64,000 nt of DNA from Udaeobacter sp025935755. Its GTDB lineage: Bacteria > Verrucomicrobiota > Verrucomicrobiia > Chthoniobacterales > UBA10450. The stretch lies in NCBI GenBank assembly GCA_036278715.1, contig DASUKN010000021.1, positions 6,339 through 70,338 of the forward strand, read 5' to 3'. Positions 43,168 to 52,279 of this stretch are shown here, piece by piece. The position numbers and the translations under genes are program-made. The notes under the pieces are model-generated. The model did no database searches. It was not told where the DNA came from and saw only the letters and a list, made by a program, of their open reading frames with translations. How positions within the stretch are numbered: position 1 is the stretch's first letter; every line of letters begins with the position of its first letter.

Positions 43168-43971
43168 ATGAGCCGCACAAACATAATCGCGCTGCTGATT
43201 TTCGGCGCCATTCTAGGCTATTTCCTTAGCTTCGGTCCGGAAACAACGCAGAAGTTCAAGACCAGTGTATACCGGCTGCTCGCGCCGTTCTTAACGGGTG
43301 GGTCTGGAATCAAGAAACAGATCACCTCTGTGCGATCAGGTCTAAAATCTCTCGAAGAATTGGAGCGCGAGAACGCTGCCTTAAACGTCGAAAACCGAGA
43401 GCTGCGCGCGACGAACCAGGGTTTGCGCGACGTCGAGCACGAAGTGAACCGTTTGCGGCACGCCCTGAATTACCGTGAGCGGTCTGTGTTTAAGTTAGTC
43501 GCGGCGGAGGTGATCGCCCGCGATTCTTCGAGTTGGTGGCGAACGCTTACCATAAACCGTGGAAAAAAAGACGCGGTCGAAACCGACATGCCAGTCGTAA
43601 CCGACGTTGGTTTGGTGGGAAAAACCACCACTGTAAGCGATACGATTTCGGTTGTTTTGCTGGTTTCGGATGAAAACTGCCGGGTCGCAGCCTCAGTAGA
43701 AGGTAGTCGCGAACAGGGGATTGTTTCCGGCGAGCGCGTTACTGGCGGGCTGACACCGCTTTTGGATCTGAATTTTCTGTCGAAGCAGGCTGATTTGAAG
43801 CCAGGTCAGAAGGTTTATACTTCGGGAGTCGGCGGCGTTTTTCCGTCGGGGTTGCTCATCGGAGCGGTGAAATCTTTTCGCGTGCGCGAGCTGGATGGTC
43901 AGGCGCAACTAACACCAGCGGTCGAACTTTCCCATCTGGAGGACGTCTTTGTAGTGACGGGGCGACGATGA
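43168..43971 (+). CDS. mreC: rod-shape-determining protein MreC
   Basis: A 267-residue bitopic protein from ATG 43168 (MSRTNIIALLIFGAILGYFL, the membrane helix). A coiled coil runs over residues about 65-110 (LEELERENAALNVENRELRA-like heptads). The periplasmic beta-barrel part has SSWWRTLTINRGKKDAVE, MPVVTDVGLVG and a C-terminal YTSGVGGVFPSGLLIG. MreC links MreB to PBP2. The upstream frame to 43120 is a short CGGCAATCGGCAGTCGGC near-repeat, not protein. The stop overlaps mreD by ATGA. Confidence 0.93.
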   Translation: MSRTNIIALLIFGAILGYFLSFGPETTQKFKTSVYRLLAPFLTGGSGIKKQITSVRSGLKSLEELERENAALNVENRELRATNQGLRDVEHEVNRLRHALNYRERSVFKLVAAEVIARDSSSWWRTLTINRGKKDAVETDMPVVTDVGLVGKTTTVSDTISVVLLVSDENCRVAASVEGSREQGIVSGERVTGGLTPLLDLNFLSKQADLKPGQKVYTSGVGGVFPSGLLIGAVKSFRVRELDGQAQLTPAVELSHLEDVFVVTGRR

Positions 43972-44510
43972 TCTTTTTCCTGGTTCTTCTCGGCCTCGTG
44001 CTGCTGGCACAGATTACCGAATTGCTTATCCCGGCGCTGCCGTGGCTATATAACGCCCACGTCTACATCGTGCCAGTCATTGTTTTCTACGGTGCGATGG
44101 CATTGCCCTTTCCCCTGATGCTCGCTCTCGCGTTGTTCGCCGGGGTGCTACTGGATGCGCTAACCGTCCAGGTGATCGGAGGTAAGGTTGAAATCTCGGC
44201 TGGATCATCCATACTCATCTACGGTGCGCTGGCGGGAATAATGCACGGCTTGCGACCGCTCTTTGCCCGCGGCCGCTGGGAAGTGCATTGTATCCTGAGT
44301 GGCGTTTTTACCTCGTTAATAGTTCTGGCCCAATACCTCATGATTACGTTTCGGCGCGGCTCTCTTGTTTTTACGCGTGAAATCTGGTGGCAGATTGGCG
44401 GACCCGGACTTATCGCGATGGCGATCGCTCCCATTTTCTTTTGGGGATTGCAGTGGCTTGCTCAGATCACCGCGTATTCATACGGTCCGCAAAGGGGACA
44501 AATCGAATGA
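43968..44510 (+). CDS. mreD: rod-shape-determining protein MreD
   Basis: A 180-residue inner-membrane protein with about five or six helices, starting MIFFLVLLGLVLLAQITELL. Sequence conservation in MreD is low, so the call rests on size, hydrophobicity and position between mreC and mrdA. It overlaps both neighbours by four bases (ATGA), indicating tight translational coupling. It completes the elongasome scaffold. Confidence 0.85.
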   Translation: MIFFLVLLGLVLLAQITELLIPALPWLYNAHVYIVPVIVFYGAMALPFPLMLALALFAGVLLDALTVQVIGGKVEISAGSSILIYGALAGIMHGLRPLFARGRWEVHCILSGVFTSLIVLAQYLMITFRRGSLVFTREIWWQIGGPGLIAMAIAPIFFWGLQWLAQITAYSYGPQRGQIE

Positions 44511-46780
44511 GTAGGCGACGCTTTAGTTCCCGTCTGCGGATACAATTTCTCGGGGTGTTCATGTTGTTGGGCGTCGGCTCACTTGGAGTCCGACTCTGGT
44601 GGATACAAGTGGCGCACGGTCAGGAATGGACGGCGCAGATTCGCGGAAGCTCGCAGGCAACCGTGCGGATTCCGTCGGTGCGCGGCGAAATCAAAGACCG
44701 AAACGGTGTCACACTTGTCCAAAACCGCGCCAGCTACGAGGTGGATTTTTATCTGCCGGAAATGGTCAAGGGCTACCGCGAACGGTTCGGTTCACCGCCG
44801 ACCAGTGAATATCGGGCGATCATCAGCGGAATGCCGAAAGACATGAAAGAGCCCGATATCATCAGGATCGTGAACAATGGGATTGTCCCCCGTTTGAACG
44901 AGCTGGATCTCGCGCGCGATTACAATGCCAACAAGTTGCAGCGACATTTTCGCAACGATACTGAGGTTCCTTTCCAGTACATCAAGGATATCGATTTTCC
45001 TACCATGGCGAAGTTCGCCGAGCACGACGTCGGGCTGCCCGGTGTTGATTTGGCGATTAAGCCGGTCCGCTCGTACGTGTACGGCGCGCTCGGATCGCAT
45101 ATTCTTGGTTACGTCGGTGCGCCGGATGACATCGATAAGGACGAAGCGAAGAAGTTCACATTCTATCAGGCCGACGTGGAAGGAAAATCGAACATTGAAA
45201 AGTCGATGGACGAATACCTGCGGGGTAAACCCGGCGTGCGGTATCTGCGACGTAATGCTAAAGGTGCGATTGACGGGGTTTTGCGTGAAGATCCACCGCA
45301 ACAGGGCGCGAACGTTTTCCTGACGATCGACGCGCGTATCCAGGCGATTACAGAGGAAGCACTGCGATCCGTTGGCCGTGGCGCTGCGGTGGTTGTCGAT
45401 CCAAATAACGGCGAAATACTCGCCATGGCATCGGTGCCCTCGTTTGATCCAAATACATTTATCCCGAGCATCAAGGCCAAGGATTGGGCCGTGCTTCAGA
45501 AGGATGAAGCCAACCCGCTGATCAATCGTGCGGTGAGCGGGTTCCCACCTGGTTCAACGTTCAAGCTAATCACTTCGCTCGCTGGACTGCGCCGTGGTTT
45601 GGCCAAGCAGAGGTTCACCTGCAGCGGAGGTGTTCAGTACGGCGATCACTATTTTCAATGCTGGATAGCGGAGAAACATGGCTCGCATGGTTCACTCTCC
45701 TTGCCGGACGCCATCAAGGTGTCGTGTAATGCTTTCTTTTATCAGTACGGTAACGCGGCAGGCATCGAGTCGATCGATCGTGTCGGTGAGCTTCTTGGTT
45801 TAGGAAAACCTTCTGGACTGAACCTGACTGGCGAACAGCCAGGTGTGTTGCCTGGGCCAGACTGGATGAGGATTAACTATCCCCAGGAAAGATGGTCGCA
45901 AGCGTACACGGCGAACGTTTCCATCGGCCAGGGATACGATCTGGCCACGCCTCTGCAGATGGCGATGGCCTATGCAGCCCTCGCTAATCGCGGAACTTCT
46001 TATTACCCGCGTCTCGTGAAAAAGGTGCTCAATCAGGATGGCACACCGGTATTGGACGAGGACGGAAAGATCGCCGTTCCTGACCAGCCGAAAGTGCATG
46101 CCGATTTCCGCTCAGAGATTTCACCTGCCGACATCGAATTGGAACGACGTGGATTCTGGAACGTGGTGAATGCAGACGGTGGAACCGGCGGACGAGCCCG
46201 CATAAACGGTGTCCAGATGGCAGGAAAAACGGGTACCGCTCAGGCGAAATACAAAGGCAGAGAAGACACAATTTCGTGGTTTGTGTGCTGGGCGCCTTTC
46301 GACAATCCCAAATACACCGTTGCAGTGATGGTGCAGGGCGGGGAACACGGCGGCACGGTCGCGTGCCCAATCGCGGCGCGGATCATGGAACGTTCATTGG
46401 CGATGGACGAGGGAAAATTGGACGCCCAGGTCGCATGGCTTCCTCCTGCGCATAAGCCCAATCCGTTTCAAATGATCAAGGATGTGAGTTTCAAGGATTC
46501 GGGAATCAATGGTGGCGGTAATGACGACGAGAATGCCAACGGTTCGCAAGGCTCAGACGTACAGATGGCGAGCGCGGGCGGGGATCCCGACGTCGAGCCC
46601 GAAGCAGATTCTCAGGGGAAAGTAGCCCGACGAGCTTCAGCTCCGGTAGCTCGACCTATCCCGGTTGCGGCACCTCAGCCACGACGGAACTTTTTCGAAC
46701 GACTTTTCGGAGTAAAGCGCCAGCCGGCACAGCCTCCACCGCCGCCGCCCAGCCGGAAGCAGCGCTCAACCACAAGATGA
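44507..46780 (+). CDS. mrdA: penicillin-binding protein 2, class B transpeptidase
   Basis: A 757-residue murein cross-linking enzyme of the elongasome, anchored by one N-terminal helix (LRIQFLGVFMLLGVGSLGVR). The start at 44507 overlaps mreD. The pedestal domain begins RGEIKDRNGVTL. The transpeptidase has the catalytic Ser350 and Lys353 in PPGSTFKL, SCN in IKVSCNAFFYQYG and KTG in MAGKTGTAQ. The last ~110 residues are an unusual disordered tail, acidic then Pro-rich (PPPPPPSRKQR), longer than in E. coli PBP2 (633). No rodA follows; the next gene is the ribonuclease. Confidence 0.94.
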   Translation: MSRRRFSSRLRIQFLGVFMLLGVGSLGVRLWWIQVAHGQEWTAQIRGSSQATVRIPSVRGEIKDRNGVTLVQNRASYEVDFYLPEMVKGYRERFGSPPTSEYRAIISGMPKDMKEPDIIRIVNNGIVPRLNELDLARDYNANKLQRHFRNDTEVPFQYIKDIDFPTMAKFAEHDVGLPGVDLAIKPVRSYVYGALGSHILGYVGAPDDIDKDEAKKFTFYQADVEGKSNIEKSMDEYLRGKPGVRYLRRNAKGAIDGVLREDPPQQGANVFLTIDARIQAITEEALRSVGRGAAVVVDPNNGEILAMASVPSFDPNTFIPSIKAKDWAVLQKDEANPLINRAVSGFPPGSTFKLITSLAGLRRGLAKQRFTCSGGVQYGDHYFQCWIAEKHGSHGSLSLPDAIKVSCNAFFYQYGNAAGIESIDRVGELLGLGKPSGLNLTGEQPGVLPGPDWMRINYPQERWSQAYTANVSIGQGYDLATPLQMAMAYAALANRGTSYYPRLVKKVLNQDGTPVLDEDGKIAVPDQPKVHADFRSEISPADIELERRGFWNVVNADGGTGGRARINGVQMAGKTGTAQAKYKGREDTISWFVCWAPFDNPKYTVAVMVQGGEHGGTVACPIAARIMERSLAMDEGKLDAQVAWLPPAHKPNPFQMIKDVSFKDSGINGGGNDDENANGSQGSDVQMASAGGDPDVEPEADSQGKVARRASAPVARPIPVAAPQPRRNFFERLFGVKRQPAQPPPPPPSRKQRSTTR

Positions 46781-46852
46781 ACCTTCGGTCACAACCCCTC
46801 CTGCAGCTCGCATCGACAGCTCGGCTGATGACCGATCAACCCCTCCATTTTT

Positions 46853-48427
46853 ATGATAGACAAGGTGAGAAAGATTTTCGGTCTCCCTTCACGCAAGACT
46901 GGCAACAAGCTCGTTCTCAGCGTGGAGAAACTCGAGACCCGTGTGGCTTTGCTCGAGGGCGGCCGCCTCGAGGAATACAGCGTTGAGCGCAAGAGCTCAC
47001 GAAACATCGTAGGCAGCGTTTACAAGGGTAAGGTCAAAAACATCGAGATGGGCCTGAAGGCGATGTTTGTCGACATCGGCTTCGAAAAAAATGCGTTCCT
47101 TCATTTTTGGGACGCCATTCCTGCTGCACTCGACAGCGGAGTGGAAGAAATTGACAGACGCTCAAACAAGCGGCCCCGAAAACGAATCACGGTAAAAGAC
47201 ATACCGAGCATCTATCCGGTTGGCTCCGATGTCATCGTGCAGGTAACCAAAGGGCCGATCGGCACCAAGGGTCCGCGCGTCACAACGAATCTCAGTTTCG
47301 CCGGACGCTATTTGGTGCTGATGCCTTTCAGCGATCGAAGCGGTATCTCGCGAAAAATCGAAGAGCCAAAAGAACGCGAACGCCTACGAGATATTCTACG
47401 GCAGCTGGAAATCCCGGAGGGAGTCGGCGTGATCATCCGCACAGTAGGCGAAGGTCAGCGCGCCAGATATTTCGTGCGCGATTTACGGGTTCTCCTGGAT
47501 CAGTGGGCCAAAGTTGATCAAGCCATTCGCGATCAACCGGCACCATGCCGTCTGTTTGAAGAACCCGATCTGGTCGAGCGCACCGTCCGCGATTTTCTAA
47601 CCGAAGAAATTAATGAAATCGTCTGCGACGATCGAGGGGCAACTGATCGGATGATGGATATGGTCGGTCAGATCTCCCGTCGCGCGAGAAACCGCGTTCG
47701 CCACTACGACGGTGCAACACCGATCTTCGAAACATATGGTGTCCAGAAACAGATTGATGACGCATTTCACAGGCAGGTTTGGCTCAAATGCGGCGGCTAC
47801 ATCGTGATCGATGAGACCGAAGCGCTGGTCGCCATCGATGTGAACACCGGGCGCAATAAAGGTGGACGCGACGTGGAAAAAACAATCTTGCAAACCAATC
47901 TCGAAGCAGCGGATGAGATAGCCCGGCAACTACGATTACGGAACATCGGGGGACTGATTATTGCCGACTTCATCGACATGAAGAGCCGCAGAGATCAGCA
48001 GGCCGTTTTCAATTTGATGAAGGAACGGCTCAAGCGCGACAAAGCGAGAACGCATGTGCTCCCTATTTCACAGCTCGGCCTCATGGAGATGACGCGGCAG
48101 AGAGCGCAGGAGAGCCTCAGCGACACGATTTACGAGAATTGTCCTTATTGCGGGGGACGGGGAGTCGTGAAAACGACGATGAGCACGAGTGTGGAGTTGC
48201 ACAGGACACTCAATATCGTCATGCGCCGTTATCAGGATTCCATTCACGATATTCGGGTGATCCTGAATCCTGACGTTTTGAAGCGATTGAAAGAGGAGGA
48301 CGAGGAACTGCTCGTAGAACTGGAACGCCGTTATGCCGGTAGGCTGATGTTTCGGGGCGATCCCACATTTCATCACGAGAAGTTTGTCATCACGGACGCG
48401 AATACCGGCGCAGAACTGAAGCCTTGA
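46853..48427 (+). CDS. rng: ribonuclease E/G family endoribonuclease
   Basis: A 524-residue RNase that cuts single-stranded RNA in rRNA maturation and mRNA decay. The S1-like domain contains IVGSVYKGKVKNIEMGLKAM and the 5'-sensor region follows. The catalytic Mg-binding Asp329 (VAIDVNTGR) and Asp372 (IIADFIDM) are 43 residues apart, as in E. coli RNase E (Asp303, Asp346). The zinc-link CPYC at 430-433 lies 58 residues on, again the E. coli spacing. There is no long C-terminal degradosome scaffold, so it is nearer RNase G in size (489). An rng gene after the mre cluster is a common arrangement. Confidence 0.94.
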   Translation: MIDKVRKIFGLPSRKTGNKLVLSVEKLETRVALLEGGRLEEYSVERKSSRNIVGSVYKGKVKNIEMGLKAMFVDIGFEKNAFLHFWDAIPAALDSGVEEIDRRSNKRPRKRITVKDIPSIYPVGSDVIVQVTKGPIGTKGPRVTTNLSFAGRYLVLMPFSDRSGISRKIEEPKERERLRDILRQLEIPEGVGVIIRTVGEGQRARYFVRDLRVLLDQWAKVDQAIRDQPAPCRLFEEPDLVERTVRDFLTEEINEIVCDDRGATDRMMDMVGQISRRARNRVRHYDGATPIFETYGVQKQIDDAFHRQVWLKCGGYIVIDETEALVAIDVNTGRNKGGRDVEKTILQTNLEAADEIARQLRLRNIGGLIIADFIDMKSRRDQQAVFNLMKERLKRDKARTHVLPISQLGLMEMTRQRAQESLSDTIYENCPYCGGRGVVKTTMSTSVELHRTLNIVMRRYQDSIHDIRVILNPDVLKRLKEEDEELLVELERRYAGRLMFRGDPTFHHEKFVITDANTGAELKP

Positions 48428-48558
48428 GGCCGACCGACCGGCACGCCTGAAAAAGCTTGCAATCCCAGCCTGCTCGGCTCAAAATCACGGCATCCAAACG
48501 TGGCACGAGAGTCACCGAACGTTCAGCGTTTGGAGGCCTTAACCAAAAGGAGAAATAG

Positions 48559-49260
48559 ATGAAAAAGCTGCTGTTGTGCCTTCTCGGGCCCGTTGTGCTT
48601 GCTTCGGCTGCTTTTGCCGGAGCTGAATATTCGGGGAAAGAGATGAAGCAGGTGGCGCCACCGCCTTGCCCTGAGTGGTACGCAGACAGGGAATTCAATA
48701 TCTCGTTGTGGGGAACGTACGCTTTCACGGGCAACAACTGGGTAAATGACCGTTACATCGAGGCAGATCACGCGTGGGGTGGTGGCATCGATCTGAAATA
48801 TTTCTTCATGCGTTACATTGGTGTAGGCATCGAGGGCTGGGCACTCGATGCACGGCAGGCGCGTCAAAACATTTTTGTCGACTTCAGCGACAATGAATTT
48901 CTGAGCAACATCCAGCACGAGAGCAACGTGATTGGTGGTGTGCTGGGCACTCTCACCCTGCGTTACCCGATCCCGTGCACACGCTTTGCGCCGTATATTT
49001 TTGGCGGAGCTGGTGGGATCTTTGGCGGCGGCCAGAAACAAGTTAATCAGCGCTTTGTCGAGCCCGGTGAAGGGTTCGATATTCTCGCCACAACAGGTCA
49101 TACAGATAGCGAAACGCGGGCAATCGGTCAGGTCGGCGGCGGAATGGAAATCCGGCTAACTCCGCACATTGGCTGGGTTAGTGATTTCAGTTGGAATTTC
49201 GTGGATGGTCCGAAAAATAATTTCGGTATGGTCCGCACCGGCGTGAATTTCGCGTTCTAA
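48559..49260 (+). CDS. outer-membrane beta-barrel protein
   Basis: A 233-residue exported protein with a clear Shine-Dalgarno (AAAAGGAG at 48545-48552) and a signal peptide (MKKLLLCLLGPVVLASAAFA). The mature part alternates hydrophobic and polar residues, with strands such as FNISLWGTYAFTG, GGGIDLKYFFMRYIGVGIEG and YIFGGAGGIFGGG. It closes FGMVRTGVNFAF, ending in the terminal Phe typical for BAM recognition. About eight strands fit an OmpA/OmpW-like small barrel. Ligand or function is unknown. It is probably monocistronic. Confidence 0.82.
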   Translation: MKKLLLCLLGPVVLASAAFAGAEYSGKEMKQVAPPPCPEWYADREFNISLWGTYAFTGNNWVNDRYIEADHAWGGGIDLKYFFMRYIGVGIEGWALDARQARQNIFVDFSDNEFLSNIQHESNVIGGVLGTLTLRYPIPCTRFAPYIFGGAGGIFGGGQKQVNQRFVEPGEGFDILATTGHTDSETRAIGQVGGGMEIRLTPHIGWVSDFSWNFVDGPKNNFGMVRTGVNFAF

Positions 49261-49357
49261 ACTGCTCACGAAACATTTGCCGGGGAGACGTCTGCAGTAC
49301 TGACGCCGCTTATTCGACTCGCAAATTTGCGAAGCGCGTCATGCCTACGAAATTAGG

Positions 49358-50533
49358 ATGATGTCGTTTATCGAGACTTTGGACAGCCTTGCTCTGAACA
49401 AATCGGAGTTGATCGAGCGCTTTGAGCGTCTGATTGCACCGAAATCCAATCAGCAACTGGAAGCAATGGCGCAAATTTCTCGCGGGCTCACGTTGCGAAA
49501 CTTCGGGCGGACGATGCGGCTCTTTGCACCGCTCTATCTCTCGAACGAATGCATCAACAATTGTCAGTATTGCGGTTTCTCGAGAGATAATCCGATCCTG
49601 CGAGTCACACTCACGGTCGAGCAGGTTGTAGCTGAAGCGCGGCATCTTGCGCAGCAGGGATTTCGTCAAATTCTTCTTGTTGCAGGTGAGCACCCGAAGT
49701 TCGTCAGCGGCGGTTATCTTGCCGAGTGCGTGCGCGCGCTCGCGCCCGATTTTTCGTCCATTTCGATTGAGGTGGGTCCAATGGATAGGGAGGAGTACGT
49801 GCCAATTGTCGAAGCTGGCGCCGAAGGACTTGTCGTGTATCAGGAGACATACAATCGCGGTGTATATGCCGAGATGCATGCCTCCGGGCCGAAGCGCGAT
49901 TTCAATTACCGGCTCGAATGCGCTGGGCGCGCTTACGAGGCCGGTTTTCGCAGACTCGGCATCGGCGCACTCATCGGCCTGACCCGGTGGCAGGATGAAG
50001 CGGTCGCGTTGGCTGCACACTTGGAACATCTGTTCAAATATTGCTGGCAGGCGCAAATCACCGTAAGCGTGCCGCGTTTGCGTCCGGCGGCGGGTGGATT
50101 TCGCCCGATATTCACGATGAGCGATCAAGAACTTGTGCAATTGGTGTGCGCCTTGCGCATCACTTTTCCGCAGCTGGGGATCGTGCTCAGCACCCGCGAG
50201 CGGGCGCCGCTTCGGGACGCGCTCGCCTCGATCGGAGTAACCATGATGAGCGCCGGCAGTCATACCGAACCGGGTGGTTACACACGGCAGGGCCGCGAAC
50301 ATCTTCATCGCACGGTGCGTGGCCGCATCGTCGCCGCAGAGTATCAGGATGGCGAAGATGAACTCGCCACGGGTCAATTCGAAATCAGTGACGAACGTTC
50401 TCCCGCCGAAATCGCCGAAGTCCTTCGCGGTCGCGGAGTGGAGCCTGTTTGGAAAGACTGGGATCAGGCGTTGTCTGCAACAACGAATGGACACGAAAGA
50501 ACAGGAATCAGGAAGTACGGAACAATGGCGTGA
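49358..50533 (+). CDS. thiH: radical SAM tyrosine lyase, thiamine thiazole synthesis
   Basis: A 391-residue enzyme that splits tyrosine into dehydroglycine and p-cresol for the thiazole ring of thiamine. The [4Fe-4S]/SAM motif is C65xxxC69xxC72 in NECINNCQYCGF. GLVVYQETYNRGVYAEMHAS, RLGIGALIGLTRWQDEA and VSVPRLRPAAGGF are ThiH features that separate it from BioB. The C-terminal BATS region has MSAGSHTEPGGYT. It is followed after 89 bases by thiS on the same strand. The partner synthase thiG is not here. Confidence 0.92.
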   Translation: MMSFIETLDSLALNKSELIERFERLIAPKSNQQLEAMAQISRGLTLRNFGRTMRLFAPLYLSNECINNCQYCGFSRDNPILRVTLTVEQVVAEARHLAQQGFRQILLVAGEHPKFVSGGYLAECVRALAPDFSSISIEVGPMDREEYVPIVEAGAEGLVVYQETYNRGVYAEMHASGPKRDFNYRLECAGRAYEAGFRRLGIGALIGLTRWQDEAVALAAHLEHLFKYCWQAQITVSVPRLRPAAGGFRPIFTMSDQELVQLVCALRITFPQLGIVLSTRERAPLRDALASIGVTMMSAGSHTEPGGYTRQGREHLHRTVRGRIVAAEYQDGEDELATGQFEISDERSPAEIAEVLRGRGVEPVWKDWDQALSATTNGHERTGIRKYGTMA

Positions 50534-50622
50534 CGAAGGTTGCGCGCGCAGCGCGGTTCGAAGCACGGTGGATTGCGCAGCTTTGACGCTTAAGCCTTTC
50601 AACAGTTTGACGTGCCGTAGCC

Positions 50623-50823
50623 ATGACAATTTCAGTAAACGGCGAATCTGTTGACGCGCGAGAGGCGAAAACGATCTCGGAGCTGATCGATCGTTACGAA
50701 TTGCCGCCGCAATCCATCGTGGTTGAACATAATGGTCTTGCCCTGCATCGTCACGAGTGGCCAGAAAGCCGACTTGCCGAAGGCGACCGCATCGAATTTA
50801 TCCGCGTGGTTGCGGGTGGATAA
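50623..50823 (+). CDS. thiS: thiamine sulfur-carrier protein ThiS
   Basis: A 66-residue ubiquitin-like sulfur carrier. MTISVNGESVDAREAKTISE begins the fold, and the C terminus ends in VVAGG. The terminal Gly-Gly is adenylated and thiocarboxylated to carry sulfur into the thiazole. Length matches E. coli ThiS (66). It is the second gene after thiH and convergent with the nfeD-type gene 10 bases on. Confidence 0.93.
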   Translation: MTISVNGESVDAREAKTISELIDRYELPPQSIVVEHNGLALHRHEWPESRLAEGDRIEFIRVVAGG

Positions 50824-50833
50824 GGACGATTGA

Positions 50834-52237
50834 CTAGGCTTGCGCTGTGCTTTTCACCACGACGCGCATCCCGTCACTTTGAATTACCGTGACCGGTGTC
50901 TCCCGGGCGATGAATTCGCCTTCGGTGACGACGTCGACAACGTGTTCGGCGAAACGCGCTTTACCGCTGGGGCGCAACACTGTAATGGCTGTCCCCTGCA
51001 TTCCAGGCGCTAACGACAGTGCGGTTGCAAAGTGTCGGGGCGCACCCGCCAAAGATGGTCCCGGCGGATTCGAATCGATCAATGCAAACCGACGGTAAAA
51101 ACTTGTGCGCGGAAGGTAACGCGCAAGAAGCGCTATGACGATCAAGGCTCCCACGAGCGCGATAAACATGTTGAGCAGCGGCGCAGCGAGCATTTTGCCG
51201 GTCGGCAGAAACGGTTGCTGCGGATAATGATCGATCATCGCCCACAGCAACGACGCAATGATGAGAAACACTCCGACAACTCCGAAAATGATTGTGCTGT
51301 GCGCGAAGAAAAGTATTTCGATCAAGACCAGCAATATTCCGACAGTGAAAAGCGCAACGACTTCCCAGCCGGCAAGCCCCGCGAGGTAATGGCCAAGGAA
51401 GAAGAGCGCGAAACAGATTGCTGATATAACGCCGGGCCAGGTCGCACCAGGAATTTTGAATTCCAAATACGCTCCGAGAATTCCGCCAAGCAGTAGCAAC
51501 GGCGCAAGTTCCGTTATCCAAAATGCGAGCTGCTCGAAACCAGTTGGCTCAATCCTGGTGATGTTTCCATTGAGCCCTGCTTTCTTCGTAAGGTCAGCAA
51601 TCGAATCGACAACGCCGTCCGCGAGTAACGGCTTTCCGTTGATCTTTTCAGTGGCTTCCTGCGTATTCAGCGTAAGCACCGCGCCTTTTGGATGCACGAC
51701 GCGTTCGCCGATTTTTACTTCCTTGTCCCTGTTCATGAACGCTTCGGCGAGGTCCGGATTATGGCCGTTTTTGATCGCCGATCCCCGGACAAGTGCGGAC
51801 CAATACGAAATCGTTTTTTCCTTCGCAGTGGCCGGCAGATCTTCGCCAGTCGAAAGGATGGGTGCAGCTGCGCCAATCGCGCTTACCGGCGCCATGTAAA
51901 TGTGTTTGGTAGCAATGACAATGAGCGCGCCGGCCGATCCGGCGTTGGTGTTAATGAATGCATACGTGGGAATTTTTATTTGGTTAAGGGCGTTGATTAT
52001 GTCGGTCGCTGTATCGAGTCGGCCACCGTACGTGTTCACGTCGAATACGATTGCAGAGGCTTCGTTGTTCTCAGCTGTTTTGACGGCGCGCCGCAGGAAC
52101 GTCAGCAGCGACGGCGCGACTTCGCCATGTACAGGCACGATGACAACGTCGCCTTTGTGAATCGTTTCCCGCGCGGGAGCCGACTCAGCGATGCCAAGTA
52201 CGAAAGCGCCGCAAATGCTGATCGCCAACATCTTCAT
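50834..52237 (-). CDS. nfeD: long-form NfeD, ClpP-class membrane serine protease
   Basis: A 467-residue membrane protein. The signal peptide (MKMLAISICGAFVLGIAESA) is followed by a ClpP-like protease domain facing the periplasm. The nucleophile is Ser101 in NTNAGSAGALIVIA, the candidate general base is Lys139 or Lys141 (ATAKEKT), and VFDVNTYGGRLD is the substrate-binding turn. About five membrane helices span residues 230-380, then a C-terminal OB-fold NfeD domain (GMQGTAITVLRPSGKARFAE). The family is thought to act on stomatin-like proteins, but no stomatin gene is adjacent. It is divergent from dnaG, 42 bases away. Confidence 0.9.
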   Translation of the reverse strand: MKMLAISICGAFVLGIAESAPARETIHKGDVVIVPVHGEVAPSLLTFLRRAVKTAENNEASAIVFDVNTYGGRLDTATDIINALNQIKIPTYAFINTNAGSAGALIVIATKHIYMAPVSAIGAAAPILSTGEDLPATAKEKTISYWSALVRGSAIKNGHNPDLAEAFMNRDKEVKIGERVVHPKGAVLTLNTQEATEKINGKPLLADGVVDSIADLTKKAGLNGNITRIEPTGFEQLAFWITELAPLLLLGGILGAYLEFKIPGATWPGVISAICFALFFLGHYLAGLAGWEVVALFTVGILLVLIEILFFAHSTIIFGVVGVFLIIASLLWAMIDHYPQQPFLPTGKMLAAPLLNMFIALVGALIVIALLARYLPRTSFYRRFALIDSNPPGPSLAGAPRHFATALSLAPGMQGTAITVLRPSGKARFAEHVVDVVTEGEFIARETPVTVIQSDGMRVVVKSTAQA

Positions 52238-52279
52238 GTTTTCAATTGATCAGGTCCGGATAAGCTTGGCAGTTTCTCT

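Noticed and set aside
49310..50629. A 439-codon open frame antisense to thiH
   Set aside because: ThiH has its full Cys motif and pathway partner; the antisense frame has no recognisable domain.
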